A stretch of 64,000 nt of DNA, from the NCBI RefSeq assembly GCF_002959965.1, contig NZ_PREV01000026.1, positions 782,501 to 846,500 on the forward strand. The letters are read 5' to 3'. Of the stretch, positions 19,968 through 29,638 are shown piece by piece. The first letter of the stretch is position 1, and every line of letters begins with the position of its first letter. The notes under the pieces are model-generated. The model did not search any database. It saw only the letters and a program-made list of their open reading frames with translations, and was not told the origin of the DNA. The position numbers and the translations under genes are program-made. This DNA is from Microbulbifer pacificus. GTDB taxonomy: Bacteria; Pseudomonadota; Gammaproteobacteria; Pseudomonadales; Cellvibrionaceae.

Positions 19968-21389
19968 ATGGCCGACCGACACCCCATAGCCTTGGTAGTG
20001 GATGACGAGCCCGACATCTGCAACCTGATTTCAATGACCCTGCAGCGCATGGACGTGCGCGCGGATATCGCCATGTCCGTGGCCGAGGCGAATCGCCGCC
20101 TCGCGGAGAAACGATACGACTTCTGCCTCACCGACATGCGCCTGCCCGATGGTGATGGCCTGCAGATCGTAGAAGCCATTCAGGAGCTGCCAGCCGATCG
20201 CATGCTTCCCGTCGCTGTCATCACCGCCCACGGCAATATGGACACCGCCATCGCCGCACTCAAGCTCGGGGCGTTCGATTTTGTCAGTAAGCCCGTGAAT
20301 CTTGAACGTCTGCGCAATCTCGTGCACTTGGCCCTGCGCCTGAACGAAGGTCGCTTCCTCGAGAGTCAGGAATTTCCGCCGCTATTCCAGGGGCAGTCAG
20401 AAGCCATCAGGACCCTCCGTGCGCGGATTGAAAAAATTGCGCGCAGTGATGCGCCGGTACATATTGTCGGTGAGGCGGGCTCGGGAAAGGAGCTGGCGGC
20501 GAGATGTATCCACGATCAGGGGCCTCGCGGCAACCGGGCATTTTTCCCCGTGCACTGTGCAACCATCCCATCAGCGCAACTGGAAGAGACCCTGTTCGGC
20601 GGATCAACATCATCGGAAAAGAGTCTCGGGCTACTGCAGGCCGCTAACGGCGGCACACTCTACTTCGATGAAGTCAGCGAGTTGCCGCAGGATATTCAGG
20701 TCAGATTACTGAAAGCCATTGAGGAAAAAGGTTTTCAGGATGCGGCGACGGGCGAAAACATTAAGTTGGACATTCGCATACTGACAGGATCGCGCAAATC
20801 ACTCGCCGACGAAGTCCGAATCGGAAAATTTCGCAGTGATCTGTATTACCGCATCAATGTCATCCAACTAGAGATGCCACCTCTGCGTCAGCGACGGGAA
20901 GATATTCCACTGCTCGCACGCAATCTTTTGAGGCATATCAGCAATCCGTCCCGGGGCGCCACACCCAAGGCGTCCCAGGAAGCCATCGTCGCGCTGCAGA
21001 CCTACGGGTTCCCGGGCAACCTGAGAGAACTGGAAAATATCCTGGAGCGCGCCGTTACCCTTGGGGAAAGCAGCACTCTCTATGCGCGGGACTTGCTTCT
21101 GCCGGAGACCTCCCCTACGCCAAGCGTTCAGGAACCGGAAAATCCCACCCTCCGGTACGCCCCCCTTCATTCACCCTCCGCCATGGAGGATCAAGGCGCC
21201 AACTACCCGGGCCAGTTTGACGCCTCTGACTTTGAAACACTGGATGACTTCCTTCAGTCCATTGAGAGGGAAGCGATTGAGAGCGCGCTGAATGAGACAG
21301 GGTGGAACCGAACCGCGGCGGCAGAGAAGCTGGGAATTAGTTTTCGTTCGCTGCGGTATCGGTTGAAAAAACTCAATATGGATGAGTAA
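19968..21389 (+). CDS. pilR: PilR-type NtrC-family response regulator lacking GAFTGA
   Basis: 473 aa. The receiver domain has D12/D13 and phospho-acceptor D56. The AAA+ domain has Walker A GEAGSGKE (168-175), Walker B (GGTLYFDEV) and the arginine region FRSDLYYRINV. A Fis-type helix-turn-helix ends the protein (NRTAAAEKLGISFRSLRYRL). Normal PilR proteins carry a GAFTGA loop between the LFG and Q-A-A segments to contact sigma54. Here residues 209-222 read LFGGSTSSEKSLGL, about five residues shorter with no such motif, and the frame is intact. By position it is pilR; whether it still activates sigma54 promoters is doubtful. Confidence 0.88.
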   Translation: MADRHPIALVVDDEPDICNLISMTLQRMDVRADIAMSVAEANRRLAEKRYDFCLTDMRLPDGDGLQIVEAIQELPADRMLPVAVITAHGNMDTAIAALKLGAFDFVSKPVNLERLRNLVHLALRLNEGRFLESQEFPPLFQGQSEAIRTLRARIEKIARSDAPVHIVGEAGSGKELAARCIHDQGPRGNRAFFPVHCATIPSAQLEETLFGGSTSSEKSLGLLQAANGGTLYFDEVSELPQDIQVRLLKAIEEKGFQDAATGENIKLDIRILTGSRKSLADEVRIGKFRSDLYYRINVIQLEMPPLRQRREDIPLLARNLLRHISNPSRGATPKASQEAIVALQTYGFPGNLRELENILERAVTLGESSTLYARDLLLPETSPTPSVQEPENPTLRYAPLHSPSAMEDQGANYPGQFDASDFETLDDFLQSIEREAIESALNETGWNRTAAAEKLGISFRSLRYRLKKLNMDE

Positions 21390-21542
21390 GTAAGGCGGCC
21401 TGTTCATGGTTGTTTACATGGCTACTTTTACCCCCTGATTATCTCGCGCCCAGACTAGTACCATCGTACTGTAATGGCTTGTGATTGGCTTTCCAGGAAT
21501 CCTTGTTATTCTGCGTATCCTCACGGATGAGGAACCCAAGCC

Positions 21543-22112
21543 ATGCAACGCCAACCCGGATTTACCCTGATTGAACTGATCATCACCCTGGCAATTCTTA
21601 CCATTGTCCTTTCACTGGCCGCACCGGGCATGTCCGAGCTTGTACGCCGCTACCAGTCGGAGGCAAAGGCGCGGGAGCTTTTCGATCTTCTGCAGTTAAT
21701 GCGCAGCCGCGCCTACAGCGAACGGCAAAAATACTCACTATGTCCCAGCAGTGACGGCGTGAGCTGCGGAACCGACTGGTCTTCAGGTGCGCTGCTATTT
21801 GCTGACAGCAATGGCGATGGCGAGAAAAACAATGGCGAGGTAATAGAAAAAATATTTTCCGGAGCGGAAGCTGGCGGATCTTTGCGCTGGCGCGCATTCA
21901 ATAATCGAGGCTATATCCTCTTTCGTCCCGATGGAACCACACCAGCACAAAGCGGTAACTTTTCTTACTGCCCTCCGGATGGCGAGGCCAAAAATGGCTG
22001 GGTCATTGTGATGAACGCCATAGGGCGTCCCTATTTAGGCAAAGATAACGACGGTGACGGCGTGAGGGAAACAGGCAGCGGGGAGAACCTCAGCTGCCCG
22101 ATGGCAGACTGA
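21543..22112 (+). CDS. fimT: GspH/FimT-family pseudopilin
   Basis: 189 aa. A type III signal sequence (GFTLIELIITLAI) has Gly before the PilD cleavage site and Glu5, followed by a long hydrophobic helix and a C-terminal GspH/FimT globular domain. A Cys pair is in SLCPSSDGVSCG. FimT is a minor pilin-like protein of type IV pili, linked to DNA uptake in some bacteria. It stands downstream of pilR on the plus strand. Its TGA abuts the pilE stop with no spacer (stops at 22110-22112 and 22113-22115 on opposite strands). Confidence 0.85.
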   Translation: MQRQPGFTLIELIITLAILTIVLSLAAPGMSELVRRYQSEAKARELFDLLQLMRSRAYSERQKYSLCPSSDGVSCGTDWSSGALLFADSNGDGEKNNGEVIEKIFSGAEAGGSLRWRAFNNRGYILFRPDGTTPAQSGNFSYCPPDGEAKNGWVIVMNAIGRPYLGKDNDGDGVRETGSGENLSCPMAD

Positions 22113-22556
22113 TCAACTGCAGGTTTTATTCCAACACATGTCTCCAGCACCGAATGCACCATCATTGCCGCGATCCCATGCTTTTTCCCCTGTAGATTTG
22201 AACTGAAGATCACCGTCATCAGCCTGGGCATTTTTTGCCTGAGCCTGAAGTGTATAGGAACTGCCATCCGCCGCCGTCACTCGGAGATTATAAAACTTGG
22301 TACCGCCGTCCAACGGGGCCTCGCCAGCGAATATCGACGGAACACCATTGCCATCAGCCGCACCCGTATAGGTTCCATTTGCGGTAAAGTGCTGCTCCAT
22401 TGCCTGAGCCAGTCCCAGAAGTGCGCCCTGGGCATCCGCCCGGCGCGATGTCTTGACATGCTCCTGGTACGACGGCCAGGCAACGCCGGCAAGTATTCCA
22501 ATGATAGCCACGGCGATCATCAGCTCAATCAAGCTGAACCCAAATTGTTTTTTCAT
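22113..22556 (-). CDS. pilE: Type IV minor pilin PilE
   Basis: 147 aa. Prepilin leader MKKQFG, then FSLIELMIAVAIIGIL with Glu5, then a small globular domain with a C-terminal Cys pair (DMCWNKTC). It matches minor pilins at the end of the fimU-pilY1 operon. In Pseudomonas, PilE joins the minor pilin complex that primes pilus assembly. The ATG at 22556 gives a normal six-residue leader; an in-frame GTG at 22568 would add four residues. It starts 61 nt after pilY1. No pilY2 gene is present. Confidence 0.88.
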   Translation of the reverse strand: MKKQFGFSLIELMIAVAIIGILAGVAWPSYQEHVKTSRRADAQGALLGLAQAMEQHFTANGTYTGAADGNGVPSIFAGEAPLDGGTKFYNLRVTAADGSSYTLQAQAKNAQADDGDLQFKSTGEKAWDRGNDGAFGAGDMCWNKTCS

Positions 22557-22617
22557 TGCCAAATCCACTCACTTGCTAATTTTTTAAACCCGGCTTCTCG
22601 CTAGGCATGTTGGGCAA

Positions 22618-25600
22618 TCAGTTGGGAATCATTTCTTCCCAGGCCAGTCGTCCCTCGCGGTCACCCCCGCCCACATTGATATCCCGGTCATTGATAGTGC
22701 CGGCACTGGTAGAGGTGTACTGTCTCTTGCCTCCCAGGAAGCCCGGCTTATTCGGGATCCCCTCATTCACCATTTCACCGACTACGCCCATATCCGCACT
22801 ATCGATAACACCATCATTGTTCGCGTCGTACACCGCATACTCTGAAGGTGCGAGCCCGGTCCGTACATCGACCGACATCAACCACCCGTATCCGCCAGCG
22901 GAACACACCTGCCCGGTAGGAATGAGAGTGTTAAAGAAAAGTACATTACGCAGCAAATCCGGACGCGTGGTAACCCGCTCTCCGCCATCCGGGGAAACAC
23001 CAGACAGCAGGGAGATATACCAACCGGATTTATTGCTCCAGTTCAACGCCGTTCCACTGAGCGTGCGATGCTGAACTGTCCCTCCACTGCTCTGCGTGAC
23101 GTCCTTCGTTCCAATAGACCGGGGCTCCAGATTATTTTTGTCCAGGTTATACGTTCCGTTATCCGACACTGCATAAAAACCTCCCGCAGCGGTATTCGCA
23201 GTATCGGCATCCGTCAGATACTGGCCGCTACCGAATGTCACCAGCAGATTGGGAGAGGCTCCGTTTTCATTCGCAGTATTTCTCGCCACCAGTGGAGCAC
23301 CGGTGATTGGCTCGCCGGCAGCGGTGAACAGTTTATTCACCGTGCCAGTAGCAACCCCTGACGTCCATTTCGCATTGGTTTCCACGTCAAAAGCCCACAT
23401 ATTGCCACGCAGATCGCCGGCATAAACGCGGTCGATCGTGCCATCGAGATCGGTATCGATAATTGCCGGGGTCGAAAGGCCGTTCTTATCTGCCTGGCTA
23501 CCTGTACTGGTAGACAGGTAAACATGTCCACTGCCATCCAGATAGACGATAAACAACCCGGCGTCACCGGTAAGACTGTTATAGCCATTACCAAAAACTG
23601 CCGCCCACTTGCCATTTGACATGCGACCAATCTGTGGACGGCTGTAAGAGTAACCAAGATTACTGTTACTGCTGTCAGTAAACTCCCACAGTACTAGAGA
23701 GCCAGCGTTAGCGGCAGTAAATGAGGCGGGGTTGGTGATGTCGAGCGCAAAGTACCCCTTGCCACCGCCCCCCAGTCCACCGACAAGAACGGTTTTCCAG
23801 GCGCTATTGATATACGCATCTCCAACCGTTGGAGTACCGTCCACATAGTATTTGTGAAGGTAGTTCTGCGATGTCAATGCGTGTAAACCGAGCTCAGTTT
23901 CAGTACTGGAAAGCACAGAAGGGAGGTAGCCAATCAGTTCTTTACCGGCATCCGTACCTGTTGTTGAGGCATTGAAACCATGCAGGAAGCCATCATTCGC
24001 GCCCACATATACCATCGGTGTGCGACTTGCCTTGCCGCTCTTGAATGCAGCGTAACTGCTCGCTTCCGCGAACTCCGCATTCTCCCACTTACCGACTGGC
24101 TCACCTACATACACCGGCGTCGAATTGACAATATCGCCGAGACGGCTGCTACGCTGACGGAACTCATTGCTCCCGTTGCCTTCCTTGGTACGATCACCAC
24201 GCAGATAGTCAACGCGCTCCGACGCGCGATTATCTGCCACGGATACGCCGGTCGACGTATTGATATTCAAGTCCAGCTCGGTATCTCCATCACTACCGGT
24301 AAAATCTAGTCCGGCAGCAGTAAATGCGACGCCACCAGTGCCAGGCTTATAGGTGAGCAGTGTCCGTGTACTCGGCGCGGTTTGGTCGAGTATGGTTCCG
24401 GCTTCCCAAGAAGCAGTTGTGGAAATATTGCCCGCGCTGTCGATAGCCAGAGCGGACAGTTCACCGCTCCAGTCGCCGCTGTCGAACTTGGCCGCGTAGA
24501 TAGCGGAGTCCGCTTCCAGCGAGGTTGAGTTAAAGGCTACGGAGCTGGAACTTCCGACAATTGCATGGACCTTGCTGATGATCTGATTGAAGGTGACTTT
24601 CAGCTCGGCCGCGTTGTCCGCAGTGTAAACCCCACCGCCACCAAGCTTGCCGGCATTTTTCATTACATCGGTTTCTGTTAGGCCATCATTGGCGAATCCG
24701 ATGATATAACTGATGATATTGTGTTTTACCGGGGTACCGTCTGGTTCTTTCAAATCCGGGCGAAGATCAATGTCATATAACGCTTTGATGACATCATCCA
24801 TTTCACTGCTGGTGCACCCTCCAGGATTACCCGAACAGTTGTAGTCATATCCCTTTAGATGATCACTAATGCTGTCATCACTGGTGGGCTCACCATCGGT
24901 GAGTGCCACCATGAAGCTTTTTTGGCAATAAAACTGTATTGCGGCCCCTTCAGTGCTACTGGTTGGCTTAGCGACATTCGGGGTGACATCATCCCAGTCT
25001 GGAGAAAAATTGAAAATATTTTTACCCGCGGTCGTCACCGTGCCGCCATCACTACCTTTGTACGAAAGATCTTTATTCTCGAACCCCGTAATAAAATAGC
25101 GTCCGACACCAGTGAAGCTCTCTGCCAAGGGAGTGCTTCCATCCGCTGTAATACCCTTAATCACATTCAGATAATCGGTGCGATTATCGTCAGTAACACT
25201 TTCGAGCCCACGTAATGCTCGTGCACCATCACTACCATCAAATTGCATCAATCCTATACGAACATCCTCTAGATCCGACACCAACTCAATTGCTGATGTT
25301 TTCATGACATCGGTTCGTGTGACCGCAACTTTTGAGCGTGCCGCATCTCCGTCGAACTCAAGAAATTTGGCTGCTTCGTATGTCCCAGCTTCATTTCTAG
25401 ACGAGAAAAACCAATTCAACAGATGCCCACTGGCCGACTCATCTCTGTAATCTCCAAACTGAGGATCGCTACCAGTATAGTAGTAATCATTAGACGTATT
25501 GTACGCATGTATCCAGGCACGATAATCAGCATCATCATCAAAGCAGTCGTTTGTAGAATCCCATTCCCTCCAGTTTTCCTCCGTTTTCCCACCAGAATCC

Positions 25601-25950
25601 ATCTTGAATTTTACGCTGCCGTCATCAATATCCACTTGAAATTGAACTTCATAATTCCCTGTTCGCCATTTTCCGTTACTCCAATAGCGGTATGTCGAAG
25701 ATATAGGGTTCGCGCAGCTCGCATATGTTGCATTTTCATCATATTCACTTGGAGGCCAAATCTCTCCCTGCATTGATCCTGAAGAATCCAGCACAAACAT
25801 AATATTTGGCTCCGCGGATCCACGGGTATATAGCGGGACATCGGAGAGATCACCCGGAGCCGCTGAAACGCTGGTGGCCAGTGACAATAGAAAAGCCGCA
25901 CTGAGGGAACGGAGAGACAATCGCTGTTTGATCTTGTTATTCCATTTCAT
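22618..25950 (-). CDS. pilY1: Type IV pilus tip adhesin / assembly protein PilY1
   Basis: 1110 aa with a signal peptide (1-30). A von Willebrand A-like N-terminal region has a MIDAS-type DSSGS (55-59). The C-terminal half is the PilY1 beta-propeller. It carries the calcium loop DTDLDGTID (832-840), aligned with the calcium site known to control pilus extension and retraction in P. aeruginosa. A second EF-like loop, DANNDGVID, begins near 1042. An RGD tripeptide is at 584-586. It sits between pilX and pilE. The gene is visibly more AT-rich in its 5' third than its neighbours, as is common for surface adhesins. Confidence 0.93.
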   Translation of the reverse strand: MKWNNKIKQRLSLRSLSAAFLLSLATSVSAAPGDLSDVPLYTRGSAEPNIMFVLDSSGSMQGEIWPPSEYDENATYASCANPISSTYRYWSNGKWRTGNYEVQFQVDIDDGSVKFKMDSGGKTEENWREWDSTNDCFDDDADYRAWIHAYNTSNDYYYTGSDPQFGDYRDESASGHLLNWFFSSRNEAGTYEAAKFLEFDGDAARSKVAVTRTDVMKTSAIELVSDLEDVRIGLMQFDGSDGARALRGLESVTDDNRTDYLNVIKGITADGSTPLAESFTGVGRYFITGFENKDLSYKGSDGGTVTTAGKNIFNFSPDWDDVTPNVAKPTSSTEGAAIQFYCQKSFMVALTDGEPTSDDSISDHLKGYDYNCSGNPGGCTSSEMDDVIKALYDIDLRPDLKEPDGTPVKHNIISYIIGFANDGLTETDVMKNAGKLGGGGVYTADNAAELKVTFNQIISKVHAIVGSSSSVAFNSTSLEADSAIYAAKFDSGDWSGELSALAIDSAGNISTTASWEAGTILDQTAPSTRTLLTYKPGTGGVAFTAAGLDFTGSDGDTELDLNINTSTGVSVADNRASERVDYLRGDRTKEGNGSNEFRQRSSRLGDIVNSTPVYVGEPVGKWENAEFAEASSYAAFKSGKASRTPMVYVGANDGFLHGFNASTTGTDAGKELIGYLPSVLSSTETELGLHALTSQNYLHKYYVDGTPTVGDAYINSAWKTVLVGGLGGGGKGYFALDITNPASFTAANAGSLVLWEFTDSSNSNLGYSYSRPQIGRMSNGKWAAVFGNGYNSLTGDAGLFIVYLDGSGHVYLSTSTGSQADKNGLSTPAIIDTDLDGTIDRVYAGDLRGNMWAFDVETNAKWTSGVATGTVNKLFTAAGEPITGAPLVARNTANENGASPNLLVTFGSGQYLTDADTANTAAGGFYAVSDNGTYNLDKNNLEPRSIGTKDVTQSSGGTVQHRTLSGTALNWSNKSGWYISLLSGVSPDGGERVTTRPDLLRNVLFFNTLIPTGQVCSAGGYGWLMSVDVRTGLAPSEYAVYDANNDGVIDSADMGVVGEMVNEGIPNKPGFLGGKRQYTSTSAGTINDRDINVGGGDREGRLAWEEMIPN

Positions 25951-25987
25951 GGTTAGTTCTCAATTCAAATGGTTGCCGCCGCAGGCA

Positions 25988-26524
25988 TTACATTGCCTTA
26001 CCGTAGAGAGTCACGATAATACGTTCCGTACCACCGATCCCCGTCCCCCGCGTGACGATCTTGAAGACACGGGTATCATCGAACTCAAGACCGGTATTAC
26101 CGGTACTCAAATCCACATCGGCAGCATTGGAATCGTCGGAGGCCAGTCCCGCCAGCTCAATAAAAATACGTCCTTTCAGTTTCGTGTTGCCATCGGCTCC
26201 CTTCATACCCACGTCCCACTCCTCGGAATTGGTATCCGTCCAGGTAGCATCGGCAAACAGGTCATCGGGGCCGTCACCTTCGCTGCGCAACCAGCCGGTT
26301 GTGCCAAAGCCGCTGATATCGCTCAGACCATCGATATAGGCCTCTCCCTGCCTCGCCATGGACTCGGCGACTTCCAGAGCGATCTTGGCATCACGGGAGG
26401 CGAAGGTCATGCGTTCGCCCATCATTACACCACGCGCTCCTGCGATACCGATCATGGTCAGCACCAGCAGTAAAACGAGGCTGACGATCAACACGGCTCC
26501 CCGCTGACGATTTACACTCTTCAT
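25988..26524 (-). CDS. pilX: Type IV pilus minor pilin PilX
   Basis: 178 aa. It begins MKSVNRQRG, then AVLIVSLVLLLVLTMIGIAG. Position 5 after the cleavage site is Val, not Glu, as in other PilX/GspK-type tip pilins. The PilX N-terminal domain is evident, followed by an acidic globular part. Its ATG overlaps the pilW stop by one base (TGATG), indicating translational coupling. It forms the minor pilin tip complex with FimU, PilV, PilW and PilE, which recruits PilY1. Confidence 0.87.
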   Translation of the reverse strand: MKSVNRQRGAVLIVSLVLLLVLTMIGIAGARGVMMGERMTFASRDAKIALEVAESMARQGEAYIDGLSDISGFGTTGWLRSEGDGPDDLFADATWTDTNSEEWDVGMKGADGNTKLKGRIFIELAGLASDDSNAADVDLSTGNTGLEFDDTRVFKIVTRGTGIGGTERIIVTLYGKAM

Positions 26525-27501
26525 CACATACTCCCGCGATTGCGCACTTTGACAGTAGCAACATAAAGTTTGCGTAACTGCCCGTCGGTATATGTCGTTT
26601 CGGTGCCGTCCAGCTCGGTTACCTTCTGGCTGGTAACTCCAGCACCATCCTCACTGGCGACCAACAATTGCACTTTGATCGCGGTGGCCTGCGCCATGTT
26701 ATCCAGGTTGCTCTCCGCCGATTGCCAGATATCAACCACACCGTCCCCGGATGTGTCACGTCCATAGGTAATCTGCATATCCTCAATGCCGGGAACCAGT
26801 TCCTGGGTGTTGTCATTTTCATCGCGCATAAAGAGGGAAGTACCGCCCGCCGCACTCTCCGCAATAAAATACGTTCGCTGGTATGGTTTCAGAATTTTGG
26901 CGTCGGCACCGTAGGCTTCCTGCAATGTCGCACCGTGGGAAATTACACGATTCCCGGCTCCAAGGTCACCGGTTACCCCCGTGATACTGAATACGTCACC
27001 AGCTCGACAGTTCGCAACCAGCACAATGTCTCCCGTCGCAATGGGACAATTGGCGCTCACCTCCGGCAACAGTGGATTTGCTGGATTGACCATTCGGCCG
27101 GCTCCGCCACAAGCGTCGACGGTACTTCCTATAATCAATACATCAGTACCGGCGACGACGTCTTTTCCTCCGACTTTTTCTCCCGCGGCGGCGTCATTCA
27201 GGCCCTGTATGCCATCCGCACCCACGGACGAAAAAAATGCGCTCGGAGAAGCCAGGCTATTAGAAATGCTGTCCGGTCCCGGAGCACACCCCCAATAATC
27301 CGCCGCTCTTATTTCCTTACTCAGTAAGTCAATGGCAAAGCGACCACTTTCCTGTATACGGGAAAGGGCAGTCTGGGATCGGGAGGTGCTGGTATTGCTC
27401 TGGAATACCTGCAGCACACCAAGTAATAACAACGAGCTCAACAAAAGCCCGATCATGAGCTCAATCAAAGACAGCCCACCCTGCTTGGTCAGCGATGACA
27501 T
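26524..27501 (-). CDS. pilW: Type IV pilus minor pilin PilW
   Basis: 325 aa. Class III leader MSSLTKQGG, then LSLIELMIGLLLSSLLLLG with Glu5. A long extracellular domain of the PilW type follows (SRIQESGRFAIDLLSKEIR, then AADYWGC). It lies between pilV (1 nt gap) and pilX (1 nt overlap) in a tightly packed operon. Its likely role is assembly of the pilus-tip priming complex. Confidence 0.9.
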   Translation of the reverse strand: MSSLTKQGGLSLIELMIGLLLSSLLLLGVLQVFQSNTSTSRSQTALSRIQESGRFAIDLLSKEIRAADYWGCAPGPDSISNSLASPSAFFSSVGADGIQGLNDAAAGEKVGGKDVVAGTDVLIIGSTVDACGGAGRMVNPANPLLPEVSANCPIATGDIVLVANCRAGDVFSITGVTGDLGAGNRVISHGATLQEAYGADAKILKPYQRTYFIAESAAGGTSLFMRDENDNTQELVPGIEDMQITYGRDTSGDGVVDIWQSAESNLDNMAQATAIKVQLLVASEDGAGVTSQKVTELDGTETTYTDGQLRKLYVATVKVRNRGSM

Positions 27502-27502
27502 A

Positions 27503-27967
27503 TCAAAGCTCCACGATCATGGTAAAGTTGGCATCTTCCGCTCCGCCATTGGAGCTCCCGTAGTTTTTGCCGGTGTGCTGCTGCTTCCATGCAATGGTCA
27601 CAGTTACCTCGCCGGCATTTCGGCCAATCGTACCTGTCGCGGACGGCAGGTTTGTCTGGATCAGACGTCCCCATTCGTACAAATCGAGACTGGCCAATTC
27701 AGTAACACTGCACGCAGTAGCGCAGGTTTGCTGCGTCTCACTGCCGTTCACCGTGCCATCATAACTGCCCTGCTCAAGGCCGCTCGGGTTTGCACGCATA
27801 CGCTCGACAATATCCTGGGCAGCCAATGCCGCCATGTAACGCTGATTGGCTCCGTTGCCATTTTTAAGGCTGAGCGTCTGGGTTGCTGCAACTCCCAGGA
27901 GGCCAACGGCCAGCACAAGCACCGAGATCAGAACCTCAATCAAGGTCGCGCCCTGTTGTTGTTTCAT
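27503..27967 (-). CDS. pilV: Type IV pilus minor pilin PilV
   Basis: 154 aa. Leader MKQQQG, then ATLIEVLISVLVLAVGLLG with Glu5. The family segment AALAAQDIVERMRANP is at about 48-63, and a Cys pair CATAC follows. The ATG at 27967 is preferred to an eight-codon longer reading because AAGGGA precedes it and the leader length is then normal. It is 11 nt from fimU and 1 nt from pilW. Confidence 0.89.
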   Translation of the reverse strand: MKQQQGATLIEVLISVLVLAVGLLGVAATQTLSLKNGNGANQRYMAALAAQDIVERMRANPSGLEQGSYDGTVNGSETQQTCATACSVTELASLDLYEWGRLIQTNLPSATGTIGRNAGEVTVTIAWKQQHTGKNYGSSNGGAEDANFTMIVEL

Positions 27968-27978
27968 ATTCTTTTCCC

Positions 27979-28497
27979 TTATCCGGTACACGCGGTATTT
28001 TTTAACAGGCGTACAGATCCAGAAACCAGCATCTCCAGCTGGCGACCGTGGTTGCCGGTGCGTTCGTCACACAAACCCAGGGTCAACGTATCGGCAAGCC
28101 CTGTTTCTCCACGCGCGTTGAAAACAAGCTGCAGGTTGGCGGTACCAGTAGCACCAACCTCCGCAGTCAAAGCAAGGTTGGCACTCTCCACATTGAAAAC
28201 GCGTAGCTCTTCACCACTGTCGTAGCTGTTATTGCCATTTTCATCTACCCAGACTCTGAGGCCATTGGCTACATCGCTTCCAACGCCTCCCACCCTGACG
28301 CCACCGCCGAGACGAACGGCCTCCGCCCTGGCGAATTGCAAGGTGCTGTTGATTTCATCCGTAGTGGTGACGATCCGGTAGTCCTGAATCACCGATCGAA
28401 ACGACGGGACCGCTACGGCGGCAATAATGCCAAGGACTGCGATGACGACCATTAACTCGACCAGCGTGAAGCCGAGCTGGTTAAGGGGCTTATTCAT
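27979..28497 (-). CDS. fimU: Type IV pilus minor pilin FimU
   Basis: 172 aa. Leader MNKPLNQLG, then FTLVELMVVIAVLGIIAAVA with Glu5, and a GspH/FimT-type globular domain. C-terminal Cys residues (LCDERTG, NTACTG) probably form the disulfide known in FimU. It is the first gene of the fimU-pilV-pilW-pilX-pilY1-pilE operon. The ATG is at 28497; a TTG two codons upstream is unlikely. Confidence 0.88.
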   Translation of the reverse strand: MNKPLNQLGFTLVELMVVIAVLGIIAAVAVPSFRSVIQDYRIVTTTDEINSTLQFARAEAVRLGGGVRVGGVGSDVANGLRVWVDENGNNSYDSGEELRVFNVESANLALTAEVGATGTANLQLVFNARGETGLADTLTLGLCDERTGNHGRQLEMLVSGSVRLLKNTACTG

Positions 28498-28560
28498 GAT
28501 CAAATTACTCTAGAGCCAGGGGCGAACGGACTTCCGCATCGCCAGATTGCGCACGAAAGC

Positions 28561-28566
28561 TTTATA
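28561..28566 (-). promoter_or_regulatory. Possible -10 element for the fimU operon
   Basis: On the minus strand TATAAA lies 63 nt before the fimU ATG. No good -35 is visible, so the operon may depend on an activator; in Pseudomonas, AlgR activates fimU. The hairpin CAGGCGGA/TCCGCCTG further upstream lies just past the ispH stop but has no T run. Confidence 0.25.
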
Positions 28567-28687
28567 TCAATTGGGCAAAAAGAAGGAAGTAATCCCGTCA
28601 CAACACCAGGACGAGACCGACAGACGGTAGCGGTGATACGACAGGCGGATAGAGGGCTCCGCCTGAACCCGATCTCAGGGAATGGCG

Positions 28688-29620
28688 TTAGCGCAGCTCT
28701 TTGGGAAGGCTGAAACTGATATTTTCCGGGATTCCCGCCACTTCATCCGGCGCCTTGGCACCGAGATCGCGCAGCTTCTGAATCACCCGCTCCACCAACA
28801 CCTCCGGTGCCGAAGCGCCGGCGGTGATACCGATGATTTTTTTACCATTCAGCCAGGTGGAATCCACACAATCGGGACCATCGATCAGATACGCATCGGT
28901 ACCACAGCGCTCGGCCAGTTCCCGCAGACGGTTGGAGTTGGAACTGTTGGGGCTACCCACCACCAGCACCAGATCGCACTCCAGTGCCAGCTGGCGCACG
29001 GCGTCCTGGCGGTTCTGGGTGGCGTAGCAGATATCGTCTTTGCGCGGGCCACGGATATTGGGGAATTTGGCCCTCAGAGCATCGATCACCCGGGAGGTGT
29101 CGTCGACGGAAAGCGTGGTCTGGGTGACGAACGTAAGATTGTCCGGGTCTTTGACGTCGAGTTTCGCCACATCCTGTTCATCTTCCACCAGATAGATGGC
29201 ACCGCCATTACGGGTGTCGTACTGGCCCATGGTTCCTTCCACTTCCGGGTGGCCTTCGTGGCCGATGAGAATGCACTCGGCTCCGTCACTGCTGAACTTA
29301 CTCACTTCCATATGCACTTTGGTGACCAGCGGACAGGTGGCATCGAACACCTTGAGACCGCGGCTGGCGGCTTCATCCTGCACCGCTTTGGACACGCCGT
29401 GAGCACTGAAGATGACGATCACATCGTCCGGCACCTCATCCAGCTCATCGACAAATACCGCACCGCGTTCGCGCAGGGTGTCAACCACGAATTTGTTGTG
29501 TACCACTTCATGACGCACATAGATGGGTGCACCGAACACATCGAGCGCGCGGTTAACGATGTCAATCGCGCGATCGACGCCGGCACAGAAACCGCGGGGA
29601 TTGGCGAGGCGAATCTGCAT
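28688..29620 (-). CDS. ispH: 4-hydroxy-3-methylbut-2-enyl diphosphate reductase
   Basis: 310 aa iron-sulfur enzyme of the last step of the MEP isoprenoid pathway, making IPP and DMAPP. The three cluster ligands are at C12, C96 and C198, and the proton-relay Glu126 lies in HEGHPE. SNSNRL and SAPE substrate-binding motifs are present. It is the last gene of ileS-lspA-fkpB-ispH, 18 nt after fkpB. Confidence 0.97.
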   Translation of the reverse strand: MQIRLANPRGFCAGVDRAIDIVNRALDVFGAPIYVRHEVVHNKFVVDTLRERGAVFVDELDEVPDDVIVIFSAHGVSKAVQDEAASRGLKVFDATCPLVTKVHMEVSKFSSDGAECILIGHEGHPEVEGTMGQYDTRNGGAIYLVEDEQDVAKLDVKDPDNLTFVTQTTLSVDDTSRVIDALRAKFPNIRGPRKDDICYATQNRQDAVRQLALECDLVLVVGSPNSSNSNRLRELAERCGTDAYLIDGPDCVDSTWLNGKKIIGITAGASAPEVLVERVIQKLRDLGAKAPDEVAGIPENISFSLPKELR

Positions 29621-29638
29621 GCTGCTCCGTCCTTTGAC

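Noticed and set aside
22000..28500. Pilus cluster as a horizontally acquired island because of lower GC
   Set aside because: Gene order matches the conserved pseudomonad arrangement and no integrase, tRNA or direct repeats flank it. AT-richness is common in adhesin and pilin genes.
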